Source: Paragyromitra xinjiangensis (Eukaryota; Ascomycota; Pezizomycetes; Pezizales; Discinaceae). From it: a DNA stretch of 64,000 bases. Positions 12,449 through 25,496 of the stretch are shown here, in pieces; position 1 is the stretch's first letter; each line of letters begins with the position of its first letter. Position numbers and translations under genes: made by a program. The notes beneath the pieces were generated by a model, which had not been told where the DNA came from, searched no databases, and saw nothing but the letters and a program-made list of their open reading frames with translations. The stretch covers positions 1,984,001 through 2,048,000 of the forward strand of contig JBCAMK010000002.1 of assembly GCA_038503065.1 (NCBI GenBank). Direction: 5' to 3'.

Positions 12449-14075
12449 AATGTTCTGCGGCAGGGGAGGGGACTCGAGTCAAAGACCCAATAATTTAAGG
12501 ATAAATAATTTTAGATAGAACCAAGCGGGGTAGACTCCCCAGGTACCTACAAGCGCAAGGACCCGGCGAAGAAACTTGGACAACACAAAATGTGGGGGGA
12601 GGAGGTTGTTCTTGCCAGGCTTAAGGAGCAGGGACGATAGGAAAGTAGACGCACGAGCTTTAGTACACGAGCGAGTGACGGAGCTATGCTTCTGCTGGTG
12701 ACGGCGAGAGATCAAGCAAACGAGAGATCAGAGGACGTTAGAATAAGGCTCTACAGGGTCGTCGTCAGCCCTGGAAGTCGGAGCCGCTGATTTGCCTAGT
12801 ACTGTGAAAAGGGCTGTCGTCTGTTGCTCCGCCACCTTCCGTCAAGCCCTATCTCCGCCGAGGACACGCTAGGCACCGATAACAACGTCATTCTGTTAAT
12901 TTCTCAGCGACACGGTTATCCCCTGTACAACCTTCATATCGCACGTGCTCACGCGAATTCTTCACGCGGGGCTCCGTTTCACTCTACGCGCATGAACGGT
13001 GATCCTTCGCACAGGATCCAGGTATCCTCCATCTTTCCAGCTTCGCACATCCCAAATCCCCCACACCCACATCATTTGCAAGATACTCATAACGGAAATA
13101 CGACGAATTGGCAGCTAGAGTATTTTTGCCTTAATGACTAACACCATCCCCCGTTCTCAGAGCTCCGCGCAGGAAATGAGTTGCTGCTTAAGCTCATAAT
13201 CCCAGAACCCAGCCCCCCCCTGCAGCCTCTATTCTTAACCTATGTCATCTCGATTATAAATAGTGCTATTAATCTTTAAATTGCTCTCAGGGCCACAAGG
13301 ATAATGGTGCCTAGGACTATAGAGAAGCAGCGTGTCATGCATTCGCAGAACAAAAGCATTCGTGAAATAAGACTTAGGTGATTAGATATTCCTCATGAAG
13401 GGAGGTTGACGATGGCTGAGTAAATAGGAAGGCTTATCAACTAAAAATATCTGCACAAAACATATCTTCACCTATAGCTTTCTTTTGCCTCGGGCATCTA
13501 GAATCTATATATGAAACCTAACACCCTTTAACGACTTCCCAAGATTTAAATGTAATTCATGAGTTATCATTTGGGGCCTGTATAACGAACGACTTTTTTT
13601 CTAGCGGTTATATGTCTGCTAGGTCAGGGCTCGTAATTTATGATTGTTTGTATCCCTTGTGTTGAACGGTGGTAGTCTGGCGCCCTGTCACGATATTCCA
13701 CGGACGGCACCAACCTCGAATTCGGTGGGCATATTACACGAGGTCCAGGTGAAGTTTTGCTGGTTTGAAGAAGCGCTTAGGCACAGGAATGGCTAAGAAT
13801 GCAATACGATAATAGAGTCATGAGTAAACCAAACCCCATAGCTATGAACCCACAAAAGAAAAAGAGGATAAAAAGAGGATAAAAACTCCCAAACCTAACC
13901 CAATAGCCCACTAACTTGCAATGAAAACTCCGGATGTCCGCGAGCAAACCACGAATATACAATACAGATACGAAGGAAAGCGAAGCAAACGATAGAAAGA
14001 AAAATACATGTGCTTCATATCAAAGCCTAACCCGAATTGGGCCGTCCAATGCTTAAGCTTGATGTGTGCAAGCTA
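12449..14075. other. Intergenic: YSC84 upstream region
   Basis: It contains the YSC84 promoter and 3' flank of the next gene. Frames at 12824-13141 and 13777-13962 have no recognisable domain. I see no RNA gene or repeat of note. Confidence 0.5.
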
Positions 14076-15930
14076 TTATTGGAGAGTCATCTTCATGATC
14101 CCGTCATGTGTATCTGTGAAATTTTGTTAAAAAAAGCCCCTCCCTCAAAGTGATTCTACTAGAAACGCAGAGCCACATACCACTCATACCCTGATAATTC
14201 AATCGTTTCCCTCCACCGTTCCCCCCAGTGAGAGGAGGAGAGGCTGCCAGGATAGGGCTATGCGAAAGTCCTGGTGACACAGCTCTCCGCTTGAAAAACT
14301 CTGGTTCAAAACGTTCGTCCTGTGTTCGCCTCCTTTTCGGGCGACGCATTTCTGAGGGGATAGCGGCAACAGGAGAACTAACGACTGACTCCGAATTCAT
14401 CTTATTCACCTCTTGTTAGCCCAACGCATATTATTAAGTCGGTTAATACTTCCTTACCATTATATCACCATCAGCAGTCATTCTCAATCCTGGGAATGTT
14501 GGTGGACTTCCTCCAAGTCCGTCCATCTGATCTCCAAACCAGAAACCTCCGTGTCTTTGTGCTTGCTTAGAAAAGCTAATTCCAATCCCTTTAATCCCTA
14601 CATTTTCGCCACTGCTACCCATACTTTCATCCTCCTCTCGGATATCAGCCAATTCTGCATCCTGTGAGGGAGCAGTTGTAGACGGAGAGTCTTCTTCTTC
14701 TTCGCGGATTTGGCGAGTGATCTCAGCCTCACGTTTAACTTCCATGTCAGCGGGCGATGCTTCTTCTTGTAAAGCAGCCTTGATACGTTGAAAGGTTTTA
14801 GTCTTGGGCTATGAACCACCAAATCATTTTAGCCATTTGTTTAACAACAGAGGATGTGTAACTAGTGCCTTACCAGTAGTGATCCGCGCCTAGACACGGG
14901 CCTCCTGATCGGGTCGGGCCTAACTTTCTCGTCTTCAGTTGCTCTACTTCCTCCAAGCCCAACCACCAAAGAATTCCTTAAGGCCGTTGTGAGGCTATCC
15001 TTCCGCTTTGACACCTCTCCCTTGGAGCGCCCAAAATATCCAACTCCAAAACCACCATTACCCGATTGAACCGGTGGGGTAGTGGGCGATGGGCTTGCGA
15101 GGGAGCTGTTGGATGCACTGGCAGAAGACATGGAACCGTGCCTTGAACTCCTTCCACCACGACCACCAAGGCGAGCCTTTTGGTGGTTCATGAGTGAAAT
15201 CGAAGCGGCGGATTCTGTACTCTGCATGGTGGGTGCAAAGGGGGTGCCGAGTTCCAGATCTAAGTCGATGTCGAGGTCCTCGTCGCTCGACGTATCACTG
15301 TCGTCACCAGACGGTGCATAGTCCATCATTGAAGCGGACCCAAGCGAAGAGGCGTGGGAAGATGAATGATGGTGGTGGTTGTTGGCAATTGGGGAGTCTG
15401 AGCCTTTATTATTACGAGGGATCGGGAAACTTGTTGATGCCAATGGTGAGGAATCCGGTGATGGCTGCTCTGCTAATGTGGAGTGATGCAATGACGTGCC
15501 TAGGCGCGAGATTAAAGGTTTCAGTTAGCCTCCGACCCACGAATTTTTTGGCAACACCAAAGAGCCCCATACAAGCACGAGCAAAGTCAAGTCTGGGCCG
15601 ACGGGCTACAGAATATCCTAGAGCAGGATCAAGAACTGGCGAGAGAGGGCCACGTGAAGGCATCTTCAAAGAGAGGGGCCCTGGAAAGCCCATTCGGCGT
15701 GGAGTGAATGGCGCCTGTAGTTGGGTTGCGGTGGATGTATGAGAATTGTCGCGTCCAGCCATACTGTTATTTGATGATGTACTTGTAGATCTCTTATCGG
15801 GGCTCCCGTCGAAAGATGTGTCTGGGAGTGGGGGAGCTGAGTTTGAGGCCTGGAGCTGCGATGAGAGAGAGGAGGCGATGGTCCTAGAGCCAACTACGGC
15901 GGGGGGAGGGCGAGCGCTAGCTTCTTGCAT
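14076..15930 (-). CDS. Conserved fungal protein of unknown function, probably nuclear
   Basis: The function is not recognised. Exons 15573-15930, 14874-15499, 14458-14808, 14181-14409 and 14076-14113 encode 533 aa. The most conserved-looking block spans the first splice junction: RRPRLDFARAC joined to TSLHHSTLAEQPSPDSSP. Other ordered pieces are TPRRMGFPGPLSL, the Asp/Ser-rich DTSSDEDLDIDLDLELG, FQRIKAALQEEASPADMEVK followed by an acidic helix, and a basic stretch near residue 460 (RRPKRRRTQDERFEPEFFKR) that looks like a nuclear localisation signal. The end is THDGIMKMTLQ. Most of the rest is Ser/Pro/His-rich and probably disordered. The donor before the last exon was chosen at 14180 rather than 14190 by protein continuity. 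The gene is divergent from SAF4 with 358 bp between starts, so a shared promoter is likely. I recall this LDFARAC/LHHSTLAEQ pattern as fungal but cannot name a family. Confidence 0.78.
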
Positions 15931-16288
15931 TTATTCTGCGATTTCTTTCTTTTTTGTTGTTGTTATTGTTGTGGATCGTATCGATAAACATTGGTGGGAC
16001 TGCCGCAATCATGTGAAGCCCTCCAATTGAAGCGCGCTTCATAGAGCAGTGCGGAGGTTGCATTGCGCGCCAAGCCTCTTTATCGCGCCAAGAATTAGCA
16101 GGTGGAAATCACTCGTTCTCACTCGAGTTCCTTGGCCGGGTAACTACGACATATCTGTTTGCCTAGCTTGCTACAAGCTCGTCTCCCCACAACAACCTCA
16201 TTCCCTCCAAACACAGCTGTTGGTGTTTGGATCACTCATCTCACCCTTCCCCAGATATATACATTTTGCCGCTAGACATTCCCTAGTC
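15931..16288. promoter_or_regulatory. Divergent promoter region between the unknown-function gene and SAF4
   Basis: The 358 bp between the two start codons must hold both upstream control regions. There is a T/TTG-rich tract close to the minus-strand start (15945-15975) and a pyrimidine-rich leader before SAF4. No consensus TATA box stands out. Confidence 0.5.
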
Positions 16289-17503
16289 ATGCAGGGCTTC
16301 AACATGGGGTAAATCTCACTCCTCATTTCCATTCACTCCCTTCACACTAACATGATATATTAGACGGTACGTCCCACCCGAGCATGAGGGCGTCATCTCG
16401 GGAAATAAGTTGAACAAGAAAAAGCCCCCAGGCTTCCATGGCAATACCCAGACTGTCCGCTTCGAAATGCCGTTCAGCATCTTCTGTCTTCACTGTGATG
16501 GCCACATTGCTCAGGGCGTTCGCTTCAACGCTGAAAAGAAAAAGATCGGCAATTATTACACTACACCTATATTTAGTTTCCGCATGAAACATGCCGTGTG
16601 TTCAAATTGGATAGAAATTCAGACGGATCCTAAAAACACCGCCTATGTAGCTGCAGAGGGCGCAAAGAAACAGGCTACCGACGTGGAAACGGAGGTTGGT
16701 GTGATTAAAATCAGAGATCCAGAGGAGATTGCAAGACTGGAAGATCCATTTGCAAAGGCAGAGAAGAGAGTCATGGATAAGACGGAAGCAAAGCAGGGAG
16801 CGGAAAGAATTGCAGAATTGCAGGACCTCAGCGATAGGCAATGGCAGGATCCTTATGAACATTCGCGAAAAATGCGGAGAATATTCAGAGTATGTACCGC
16901 TCTTTTATGCACCAAAACTCGACCATTTCCCCAGGAGAATCAACTAAATTACTTTCTATTATATTCTTGAAGGTAAAAAGAAAGGAACTCCAAGCCAAAT
17001 CTGCCGCGACTGAAGCTATCCGTGACCGCGCTGGCCTAGCAATCGAACTTCTGGACGAAATTCCAGAAGACGCACAAAGAGCGAAAATGGTCGAATTTGG
17101 GCCGGACTACAGCCTGAGAGTCGAACAAGCACATTCAAAGCCATTATTCCCGACCTCTGACCCAGTAAAAAACCCCCCAATAAAAAATCCAACCGGGAAG
17201 ACGAAGGCGCAGATAGCAGCAGATGCAACTCGAGAGAGACTCCAAAGCGAATTAAGGCAAAATACAAGGGCGAGAGTGGATCCGTTCTTAGTCCTTGAAA
17301 AACCAAGGCCGAGTTTGGGGCTAAAGCTTTTGAAGAGAAAGCAAGCAGACGGCAGCTCGGCGACCAGTATGGAAAGCGATGAAGGACAGAAACTTCAAAA
17401 AGCAGAAACTAAAGCAAACGAAACACCTGGCACGGGTAGTATAGGACTTGTGCAACCTGGTATATCTTTGGGTCTGGATGGGTATGATTCAGAAGAGGGT
17501 TGA
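16289..17503 (+). CDS. SAF4: SAF4/CCDC130 (YJU2B) family splicing factor
   Basis: This is a CWC16-family protein, related to the spliceosomal factor Yju2, acting in the nucleus in pre-mRNA splicing. Exons 16289-16308, 16364-16889 and 16973-17503 give 358 aa. The start MQGFNMGRYVPPEHEG is diagnostic of the CCDC130/Saf4 branch rather than of Yju2/CCDC94. The CWC16 core follows (FEMPFSIFCLHCDGHI, GVRFNAEKKKIGNYYTTPI, WIEIQTDPKNTAYV). The second half of the zinc site reads MKHAVC, with His in place of the Cys found in animal proteins. A charged coiled-coil segment (about residues 125-220) and a lysine-rich C-terminus ending GLDGYDSEEG complete the protein. The first exon is 20 bp, and the first intron separates MQGFNMG from RYVPP. 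Confidence 0.95.
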
Positions 17504-20500
17504 GTTCTTTCTATGAAAAAACCCTGTATTCTATTCTTGAGTTTACTTATAATGCTCTTGGTTTGCATCAAACCGGTGTTTTGGCGTCATAGATTGTGGA
17601 AAGTGTACTCCGCACTTTCCCTTCATTTAATACTATTTAATGAATTCTCGATTATTTTACCAAGGCTAGCGATCCCATTTGACCTAGCCAAGGTATCTCT
17701 CGAGGATATCCTTTGGTCTACACATGGCTTTTATTGCAAAAAGTGTAGTATCAATAGGCATTTTTGGCCGGCCAACTTTTTTCCCTTTTCCTTTAGTATA
17801 CAAGACCTGTATAATCAGGAAAAAGGTGGTATGCAGGACTGTATGTATTCTTATAGATACAACTGATGAAAGGAGGGAAAGAAAAGACAAAGGGATATGG
17901 AGTCCGCTATCACCAGGATTCCCTCTATTTCTGGAGGAGGTCTCGCTGAAGCTTTTTTTTTTGTAAATGCAATACTTTCTGTAAATGCGACACTTCTTTC
18001 CACGAGTACGCTTGGTGGTCTTGCCAACAAGATCTTATCGGTGCTTCTTTTGTCTATGGACACCATACAGGGCCCCTCTTGACTGCCGACGTTCACACCT
18101 CACTGCCTACTACTGCGGTAACTGCCCCTATTACTTTTTCTATCCCTACCTTAGTTACGTAAAGAATTGGGGTTTCCCATTTTCCTTAAATTAGGGCAAG
18201 TATACAAATGAAACAGCCCTAATGGAGTTTTGTATGGCGATTTCACAGAGTAGATAACTCGCTACTCCACGTTTTGTTAATATGTGGCTTCACGATATGT
18301 CTCGAGCGTTCTTTATTCCTTATTGGGGGACCCACTATTTTGGTTGAGTACTCATTGGCACTCGTTCTTCAGGCCATATTTTGGAGTTTTATAGTGTATG
18401 GTATATTAAAGCCGCAAGCCATGGGCACAGGGTTCGTTTTGCCGATACTAGAGTTGCAAAAAAAAGAGGACGAAATATCGCCCATGGAGAAGCAAGGAAC
18501 GAGCCTGAGTAGATACTATTCTTTACGTATACAACAATCTTCATTCACTTTGATCGAATTATTATCTCATGACCAAGCCGAAATCCTGTGCCGCCAAGCT
18601 GGAAGGAAAATACATTCTTGATCACCAGCAATTAACCCTGATTATTTTTTTGATAGAACGCGATTTCAGTACTTTAATTGCGTATAAATTCAAACCACAT
18701 AGCTAAATAATAGCCCTCTCGATAAGATATTTATTTAACGGAAAGTAGAGTGGAAACGCGAGTGCCCCATTGTGAACAACCTAATAAAAATTCGCTAGCT
18801 TCCGTACGCTAGGTCCTTACTTTACCCTATACATGGGTATATGATATGACGCCATCAACATAGTGGATTATGTCCTCACATCTGCTTGTGCAAGATTAAA
18901 TAATTCAGCTAGCACTCGGAAAGAAGGGCCTAGCCTTGGGGGAGCACGCGCCAGAAACTGTGACCGAATGATGAAGTGTCCGATATTAAATACAGGTTTT
19001 ATCAATATTCAAGTGATTACCTTTCAACCAGCGGAGCACGCATGGAATAATTAAAAACACGTGTTTTTATAGCGCAAAAATATGAAGACTCTGCTATCAA
19101 GCAGTGAAGCACTGATATGGCATCCATGCTGGCACTGGTATTGCTTTCAACTGGATAAGGATGCCTTGATACGCTTTTCCGTCGGGCGGAACCGCTTCTG
19201 AGGTTAGAATGTTTCACCGATGGATGAAGGTGTTTTCTACGCACGACCCGTTCTCTGATCAAAATATATTCGTATCACTCAATAGGGATTAGGCCCTTTT
19301 GTAAACGGATCCAGCTCTAATACCCAGCGAATCGATTGGCGCCGATCTCCCTCTTACTTGTTCAAAACTAGGGCCAAGGTTTTTACACATGTACAACGAT
19401 CCTATCAAATGGACTGTAGGATGACAATAGTTCAACTGACACTAATAAACATCTGCCATGTTGGATAAGAAAAAAGGCAGCTGATACTAAGAAATCTTTG
19501 CTTACTTACCCGGGCTAAACAGGATCCTGACCATTAGCATTCACACTCAAAGTGAGCAAGTTCTTGAACGAGACAAGAATCCCTGATCGGCGCAAATTTT
19601 GAAGACTTAGTACGCAGAGCAACAGAACCGGCCAGAGATGCACGACATACAGACAGCTGCAGCCCAGCTGCCTTAACTCAGAGAAAACAAACCATATACA
19701 TTCCGGAGGACATTTTAAGTTGAAGTGTCCTTAATGACCCGAAAATCTCATTGCAGTATATTAGCAGACACAAAAAGATGACGAGAGTGGCGATAACGGC
19801 AAGGGTGAACAAGTAACTTTAGCCATGCTTGTGATCCTACTCCAGATAGAAGTGAAAATATACACATATATGATACTCCAAACGATTTCACGGATTGGCC
19901 AAGGGCAATTTGTGGCGCCAGACGATGCATGTGGCGGACGTAAAGTGGTGCAGGGGAATAAGCCCAGAGCTCACTCGGATACATATTTTACTAGTCCTTC
20001 CTTCGATCAAGATATCTACCCGCGCATAGTAAGCACATACATACTCTCGGCGCCGAACGCTCATCCCTTCAACATGCGAGAGACTACTTTTCCCCCAGCT
20101 GCAAAATATCCAAGCAAGGTAGTTGGAGATTTTGGGGAGCATGATTAATTGAAGATAACAAAACAAGAGTCTCGCGAGAGATAGCCACGAATATAACTTC
20201 TTGCATGACAGTACTCCGCGGATTGTGCAACCCACGAAGACAAATTCAATCCAACCCGCGCATGTACCACACCACACTGGCTGGTAGTACTTGATTCGGG
20301 CGGAGCGGGTTCCCGATTCAACGCGTAAAGTCGCAATGGAAATCGATTTGATGAAGTCGATGGGGCAAGATCCTGTTAAGGCCTACAAAAACGCTGAATG
20401 TTGCGCGAACTATAACACCAGCAAAATGTATATGGCTTGGCAAACGGATAAACTTTTAAGCGGCCAAGGATATTAGACGAAGTCTATATCCGCCCAAGAC

Positions 20501-23413
20501 AGGAAGAAAATAGGCGAAGTCGTACAGTATCGGTTTCTCGCATATCTGACTCGGGAAATAAGTGTCGCCGAGCTTACAAGTAAGCAAAATACCAATCATG
20601 AAGCTCCTACAAGTTTCTGTAGCCTTCCTAGATCTCCCAGTATTCAACGCTCGGTACCAACATCGCGTAAGTCGCTCATCCTTGGTAATCATTTGCGCAA
20701 TTAGGTCGATTTAGAACCGGCCCTTGGGATTTATTTACGTATCAGCTTTGAGGATCTGTAACGATGTTCCGATGATCATCGTGGGTCCTTGAATGCTTAT
20801 GTACCGATTTAGCAACATCCCAACGGTCTCCACAGTGATGTCATAACTCAGGTACGCGAACTCTCATCACCAATTCCTGGTACACGAAAAAAACGGCACA
20901 ACTTCACTATGATGTCTGAGCTATAGGCCTGGAAGCTTTATGAAGGTGGTGTAGACGACCGTTCTGTAGAACCCTGTGAGGTATTATTTACTCCGCAGCC
21001 TAGCAGTTTAGCTTATAAGAAAAACACACGTGATCCCGCCAGTTCGCCGAAGAATCCAGGCACTAACGGTTTTCCCCTTAGTAGTTTCAACGCTCGGGGA
21101 ACTGTAGGGAGAGCTGCGTAAGCCATTCTCGGGAACCTCCCCGAGGATTGACCGGAAAAACCTGCAGCCAACTCCACAAAAGCCAGGCTACTACATGTGC
21201 TAACAAACCATTACTTCACTACAATGGATATGGCAGCTCCACTCCGCTTCCTAAATCACACTCCATAATTCCTCAAAAACAAGCTTTCCGTAAATTGCGG
21301 CTAAGGATTATGTACTTAGATGCCATGTGGAAATTTTCCAAAGGGGTAACTTATCTACCCATCGTTATACAAACACGCGAATAATCATCGGAGAGTACGA
21401 AATATATGTATGCACCGCAGCAACTATTACATTATAACCAGCTTCCTCTCAACTGTCAAATTTAGTTCGCAAATACGGTATACATACAGGTTCGATGATG
21501 CACTTGACCTTGTACCTATGATGTATTGTGGCAAGTTATAGGTCCAGCACTGTAAGTGACAGTATCGACTACACTCCATTACCCAGTACCCACTTCTCAG
21601 AAGGGTTCTCATTTCCGTTGCCATGGTTGCCACAGCACTTTACGGTGAGAAAGTGATTCCCATTGGCCGGAATGCCAGTTTGACCGTCCCAGACAATTGA
21701 CTAAATGGGCACTTATATGAATCATTGCTTAGCACATGTTCCTGATTTTATTAGCTGATAGGGCTACATGCCATAGAGCAGTAGTTAAGATGAGGCCCAA
21801 TTCTAAACTCCTTAAACCTCACCAATATCACCGACAATTACAGGAGATTTATGTCAATACGCACTTACACATCCGCCAAATTTCAAACAAACCCAATCAC
21901 CTAGGGTCCATACATATTTTTATTTATAGATCGCGACCTTGTTCCCCTTTTACCCCGGGACCGGAATGGCATTGTTCGAAGCCGTGATGAAAGAACCATA
22001 ATATACGATCAATCGCAATATTCGAGTGTTTCTTAAGTAACACTGTGACCGGATATCACGCAGAGCCTTAGGACAGGCGGTCACCGATTACGAAAAGTAT
22101 GCTATTTCAATTCTTATCCTTGTACCCCCAATTACCGAATCTTCCCAGAAAGGTGTCTTGTCTATGAGTTTAACGCTCCGCAGGACCCGGTTTCCGTTGA
22201 TCCCCTATGGATAGATGGTTCATAAAGAATGGGAAGTTTCGATAGTCCACGTCACCATTGAAGTGATTTTTTATTTCGTTTCAAATTGACTGCCGTTCCT
22301 GGCTGCCGGGTCCCTATTATCTACGGTTCGGCGGGCAGATATTCCTAAGTCACACTGATCTACGTTGAAACGAAGTATGAGCGACATCGCATTTCCTGCA
22401 AGGGTCCTTCGCTCCCGGCGAATCGGGGGAAATAAGAGCACCGCTAGGCAGAGCCTCGTGCCCATTCCCCTTCTGGAAGCGCGAAGAATTCGATGGCCAC
22501 CTGACGGCGTGTGGAGAATGCCGCAGTGGGAGCTGATCCATCAGCTGAATTGGACCTCGCCCGAATTGCCGCCGGTGAGGTAAGCAGAAAGGTAGCACGG
22601 GTTTGACGGCGGTAAACTAGAATAGATCTCGAGGAGGGAACCGGAAAATGAGGGGAGAGATCCGGGGACAACGAAGCGACTCCACGCGAGAACGGGGAAT
22701 ATAGGCATGTCTGTGATTGTTTTGGAAACAAAGAGGGTGTACGGGTATGAGCTCTGGATGAATACAATTTCTATCAGATTTACTCTACAGGTGCACAGTC
22801 CTGGGTGGCGTAGAAATGCCAGCGAACACGTCATTCTAATCGACCACCTCTGAGGCGAATATGTGAGCAGAGAGCTGCGGTGGATGTGGAGGTGCAGGAC
22901 GAAGAGGAAGCGGGGGTAGCACGTGAAGATGTAGAGAGAAGCGTCCCATCATATGAACACCCGGAAGGGAAAAGGTTTCATGAACAGATCCTCAAGGCCC
23001 TTCGAAAACCCCTCGTTACGGGGATGAATCTAAGAGGTGCCCCCCCCCCAGTTCCACAAAGTTTATCTCGACTTCTACCGAAGCAAACCGGCATGCTGTA
23101 AACAAAAACATACCTGAATCAATTGTAATTGCTAAAACCGAAATGGATTCCTTTTTCCCTTATGATTCTGGCGTTCCCCTTCGCAATTGTGGATATGCCG
23201 TGCTTTATGGGCAAAGCTGGATAGTTACATCACGGCTGCAGCCACGATAGTGGGGTTTGTTGTGATGCCCCTCCTCGCTTCCCCGCTTGTCGACTTCAAC
23301 AGGTAATCTCATAGCTATCGATAACAACAAACAGCATCAACACCTTCAACATTATTTCAATCACCCATCTCGAATCTTCTCCACCAGCCCTCTTCTAGTT
23401 TATTCAACCTAAT
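17504..23413. other. 5.9-kb gene-free region
   Basis: I see no supportable gene. Open frames are short (under about 125 codons), lack domain motifs and overlap one another on both strands. The base composition shifts: AT-rich at 17.5-20 kb, more mixed at 20-22 kb, and GC-richer at 22.3-23.1 kb, where a frame at 22880-23101 has no recognisable family. I found no intact transposase, reverse transcriptase or long terminal repeat. Decayed transposon sequence is possible but not shown. The last few hundred bases serve as upstream region for the E2 gene. Confidence 0.5.
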
Positions 23414-24311
23414 ATGGCAGCCTCTCCGCTCCCATCTGCAAATCTGCTGCGTAAGCAGCTCAAGGAGATGCAGTCCAGCAATGACCTATCCAACATCAGT
23501 GCTGGCCTTGTCGACGACAACATTTATGAGTGGGAAGTTCTGCTTATGATATCCGATGACTGCAATTTCTACGCAGGTTGGCCTCTCCCCGCTCATCTCA
23601 ACCCCGACGAGGGTTGATACCTGACGGCAGTTGCTTTGCCTAGGTGGATTTTTCCGGGCACGCCTGTCGTTCCCTGAGGACTATCCGCATAGCCCTCCTA
23701 AGATGAGATTCGAGACGCCAATATGGCACCCAAATAGTACGTCTCTTGAAAATCTAGAACCTGCACCTTTGTTTATTGACTGGCTCTGACACCACCATTG
23801 TTAGTTTATCCGGATGGCAACGTCTGCATCTCCATTCTCCACCCTCCTGAAGAAGACCAGTAAAACATCTCCCATCCTCTGCATTCTCGCTGATACTTAC
23901 ATACATCACCCTCGTTGACTTCATCCATCCTCAAACTCTAATTATCCATGATGCCGCAAAGTAATACAATAAGATATACTAATGGTGCTCGTTCTCCGTA
24001 ATCGCTACCCTGCAGATATGGCTATGAATCCGCCGCAGAACGCTGGCTTCCCGTGCATACTCCAGAAACCATCCTCATATCAGTTATTTCTATGCTGAGT
24101 TCCCCTAACGACGAAAGTCCCGCCAACCTGGTACGTGAATTCTCTAGACATAAAGCCCCCAAACAAAGCCTATGTAGAATCAAAGTAAGCATTGACTAGT
24201 ACACTCTCCGCTGACGTCTTCGCGCAGGAGGCAGCAAAGCAATGGCGCGATGATCCCGCTATGTTTAAGAAAAAGGTGAGAAAGTGCATCAGAGACAGTC
24301 TGGAAGGGTGA
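23414..24311 (+). CDS. Ubiquitin-conjugating enzyme E2, UBE2G1/Ubc15 group
   Basis: This E2 accepts ubiquitin from E1 on a cysteine and passes it to substrates with an E3. Exons 23414-23576, 23644-23736, 23805-23859, 24016-24130 and 24228-24311 give 169 aa, the normal family length. The UBC fold is complete: [28 protein letters not shown], the HPN motif at residues 83-85, the catalytic Cys93 in GNVCISIL, and then the acidic-loop insertion [16 protein letters not shown] that marks the Ubc7/Cdc34/UBE2G group. The ending [14 protein letters not shown] matches UBE2G1-like proteins. The [12 protein letters not shown] signature favours the UBE2G1/fission yeast Ubc15 branch over ERAD Ubc7/UBE2G2, but the two are close, so a role in ER-associated degradation cannot be excluded. 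The third intron (156 bp) is long for this window. Confidence 0.95.
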
Positions 24312-25496
24312 AGAGAAAAGCAATTGCTCGCTTTGAGACCGTAAAAAATGACAAATATAATTCCCGTCCCGTTGTCTGTCAATGGCGTCTCAACGAGGGA
24401 GGTGGTTGGCTGGACGGCCGGGTTGGAAGCCGAGTTGGTTGGTTGGCCTGATCAGGTCTTGTGTACTAGTACGATACAAAAATTTCCTCCCTTTTGCCAA
24501 TAGTTTTGCGAATAATACCTGATTCATTTTGCGATATGATACTTGACGGGTACCTGTACCCCGTGAGCCTATTTATCTGGTTTTCATTACCGCACGCTTC
24601 CCCTCCCTCCTATATATCAAAAAGCCCTACTGGTCGTGGGTGCTTTTTCCCGTATCTGCCAAGGCAAAACCAATGCAAGTGAAGCACCCCGACCCTTCCT
24701 CCGCATCGGTGTGGCCGGCCGGCTGCTGCAAGGCAATAGGAATGTGCACGTAAGGCGGAGTCACTGTCCACGGCCAATTCAGCTCTGTGATTCTATGGAG
24801 ACCTAGCCGACGACGGAGCGGCTACCTTTGCTTGTGGAGTTCCATGCGAAAAGAGGTCAGGTGTTCAACCAAAAAAAATCTTATTTTATTTTTTTCCCTT
24901 GACAAGTTTTTTTTCCAATAATGCGCTTTTTCTTTTTGTCGCTGCGCCAACAACTATCACACAACCAAACATGTATGTGAGAACTAAAACTATATCCCAA
25001 ATAACCCGGCCCGATTAGGGTCTCAGGCTCCTAAAACTACAATAAACAATAGAAGACTACAAAAAGATCAGATAAAAGGATTTTTTTTCTCTCGCTCGAA
25101 TCAAGCGAATCCCACCGGCCAGACTCCGAAAGAAAAGAAAAATGACGCCTGGCCTCTGAAGGCAGCAAAACAAAGGAAAAAAAGCACATAGGCACACACC
25201 ACACCACAACACACGCGCGCGCGAAAAGAACCGAATACACCGATATGCCGTAGAATAAGACGCCCCATGAGGTAAAAAAGACAAACGAAACTAAATGGGG
25301 AAAAAAAAAAACAGAGGACCACCTTTCACCGTAACATGAACCGAATAATGCCACCGCCTCCCACCAAAAGAAAACCCTTCATTAAGCCGTAAAATGATGA
25401 GGATGATGATATGTCGAAAATATGGTACTAATATACTGCCGATCCTCCAAATGATATCTGTACAAATCCACTGATCTTCTAATCGCACCAATCCCA
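24312..25496. other. Intergenic between convergent genes
   Basis: This is the shared 3' flank of the E2 gene (+) and the DUF1752/DUF3295 gene (-). It contains A/T homopolymer runs (24876-24910 and 25079-25110) and a CA/CG-rich purine-pyrimidine alternation near 25193-25222. No gene was recognised. Confidence 0.5.

Noticed and set aside
17513..18194. Overlapping hydrophobic frames on both strands after SAF4
   Set aside because: AT-rich 3' flank; no domain, no splice signals and no consistent start context.
18274..18621. 115-codon plus-strand frame
   Set aside because: No recognisable motif and the surrounding sequence is non-coding in character.
22880..23101. Charged 73-codon frame upstream of the E2 gene
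   Set aside because: Short, no family resemblance, ends in a C-run; not enough to call a gene.
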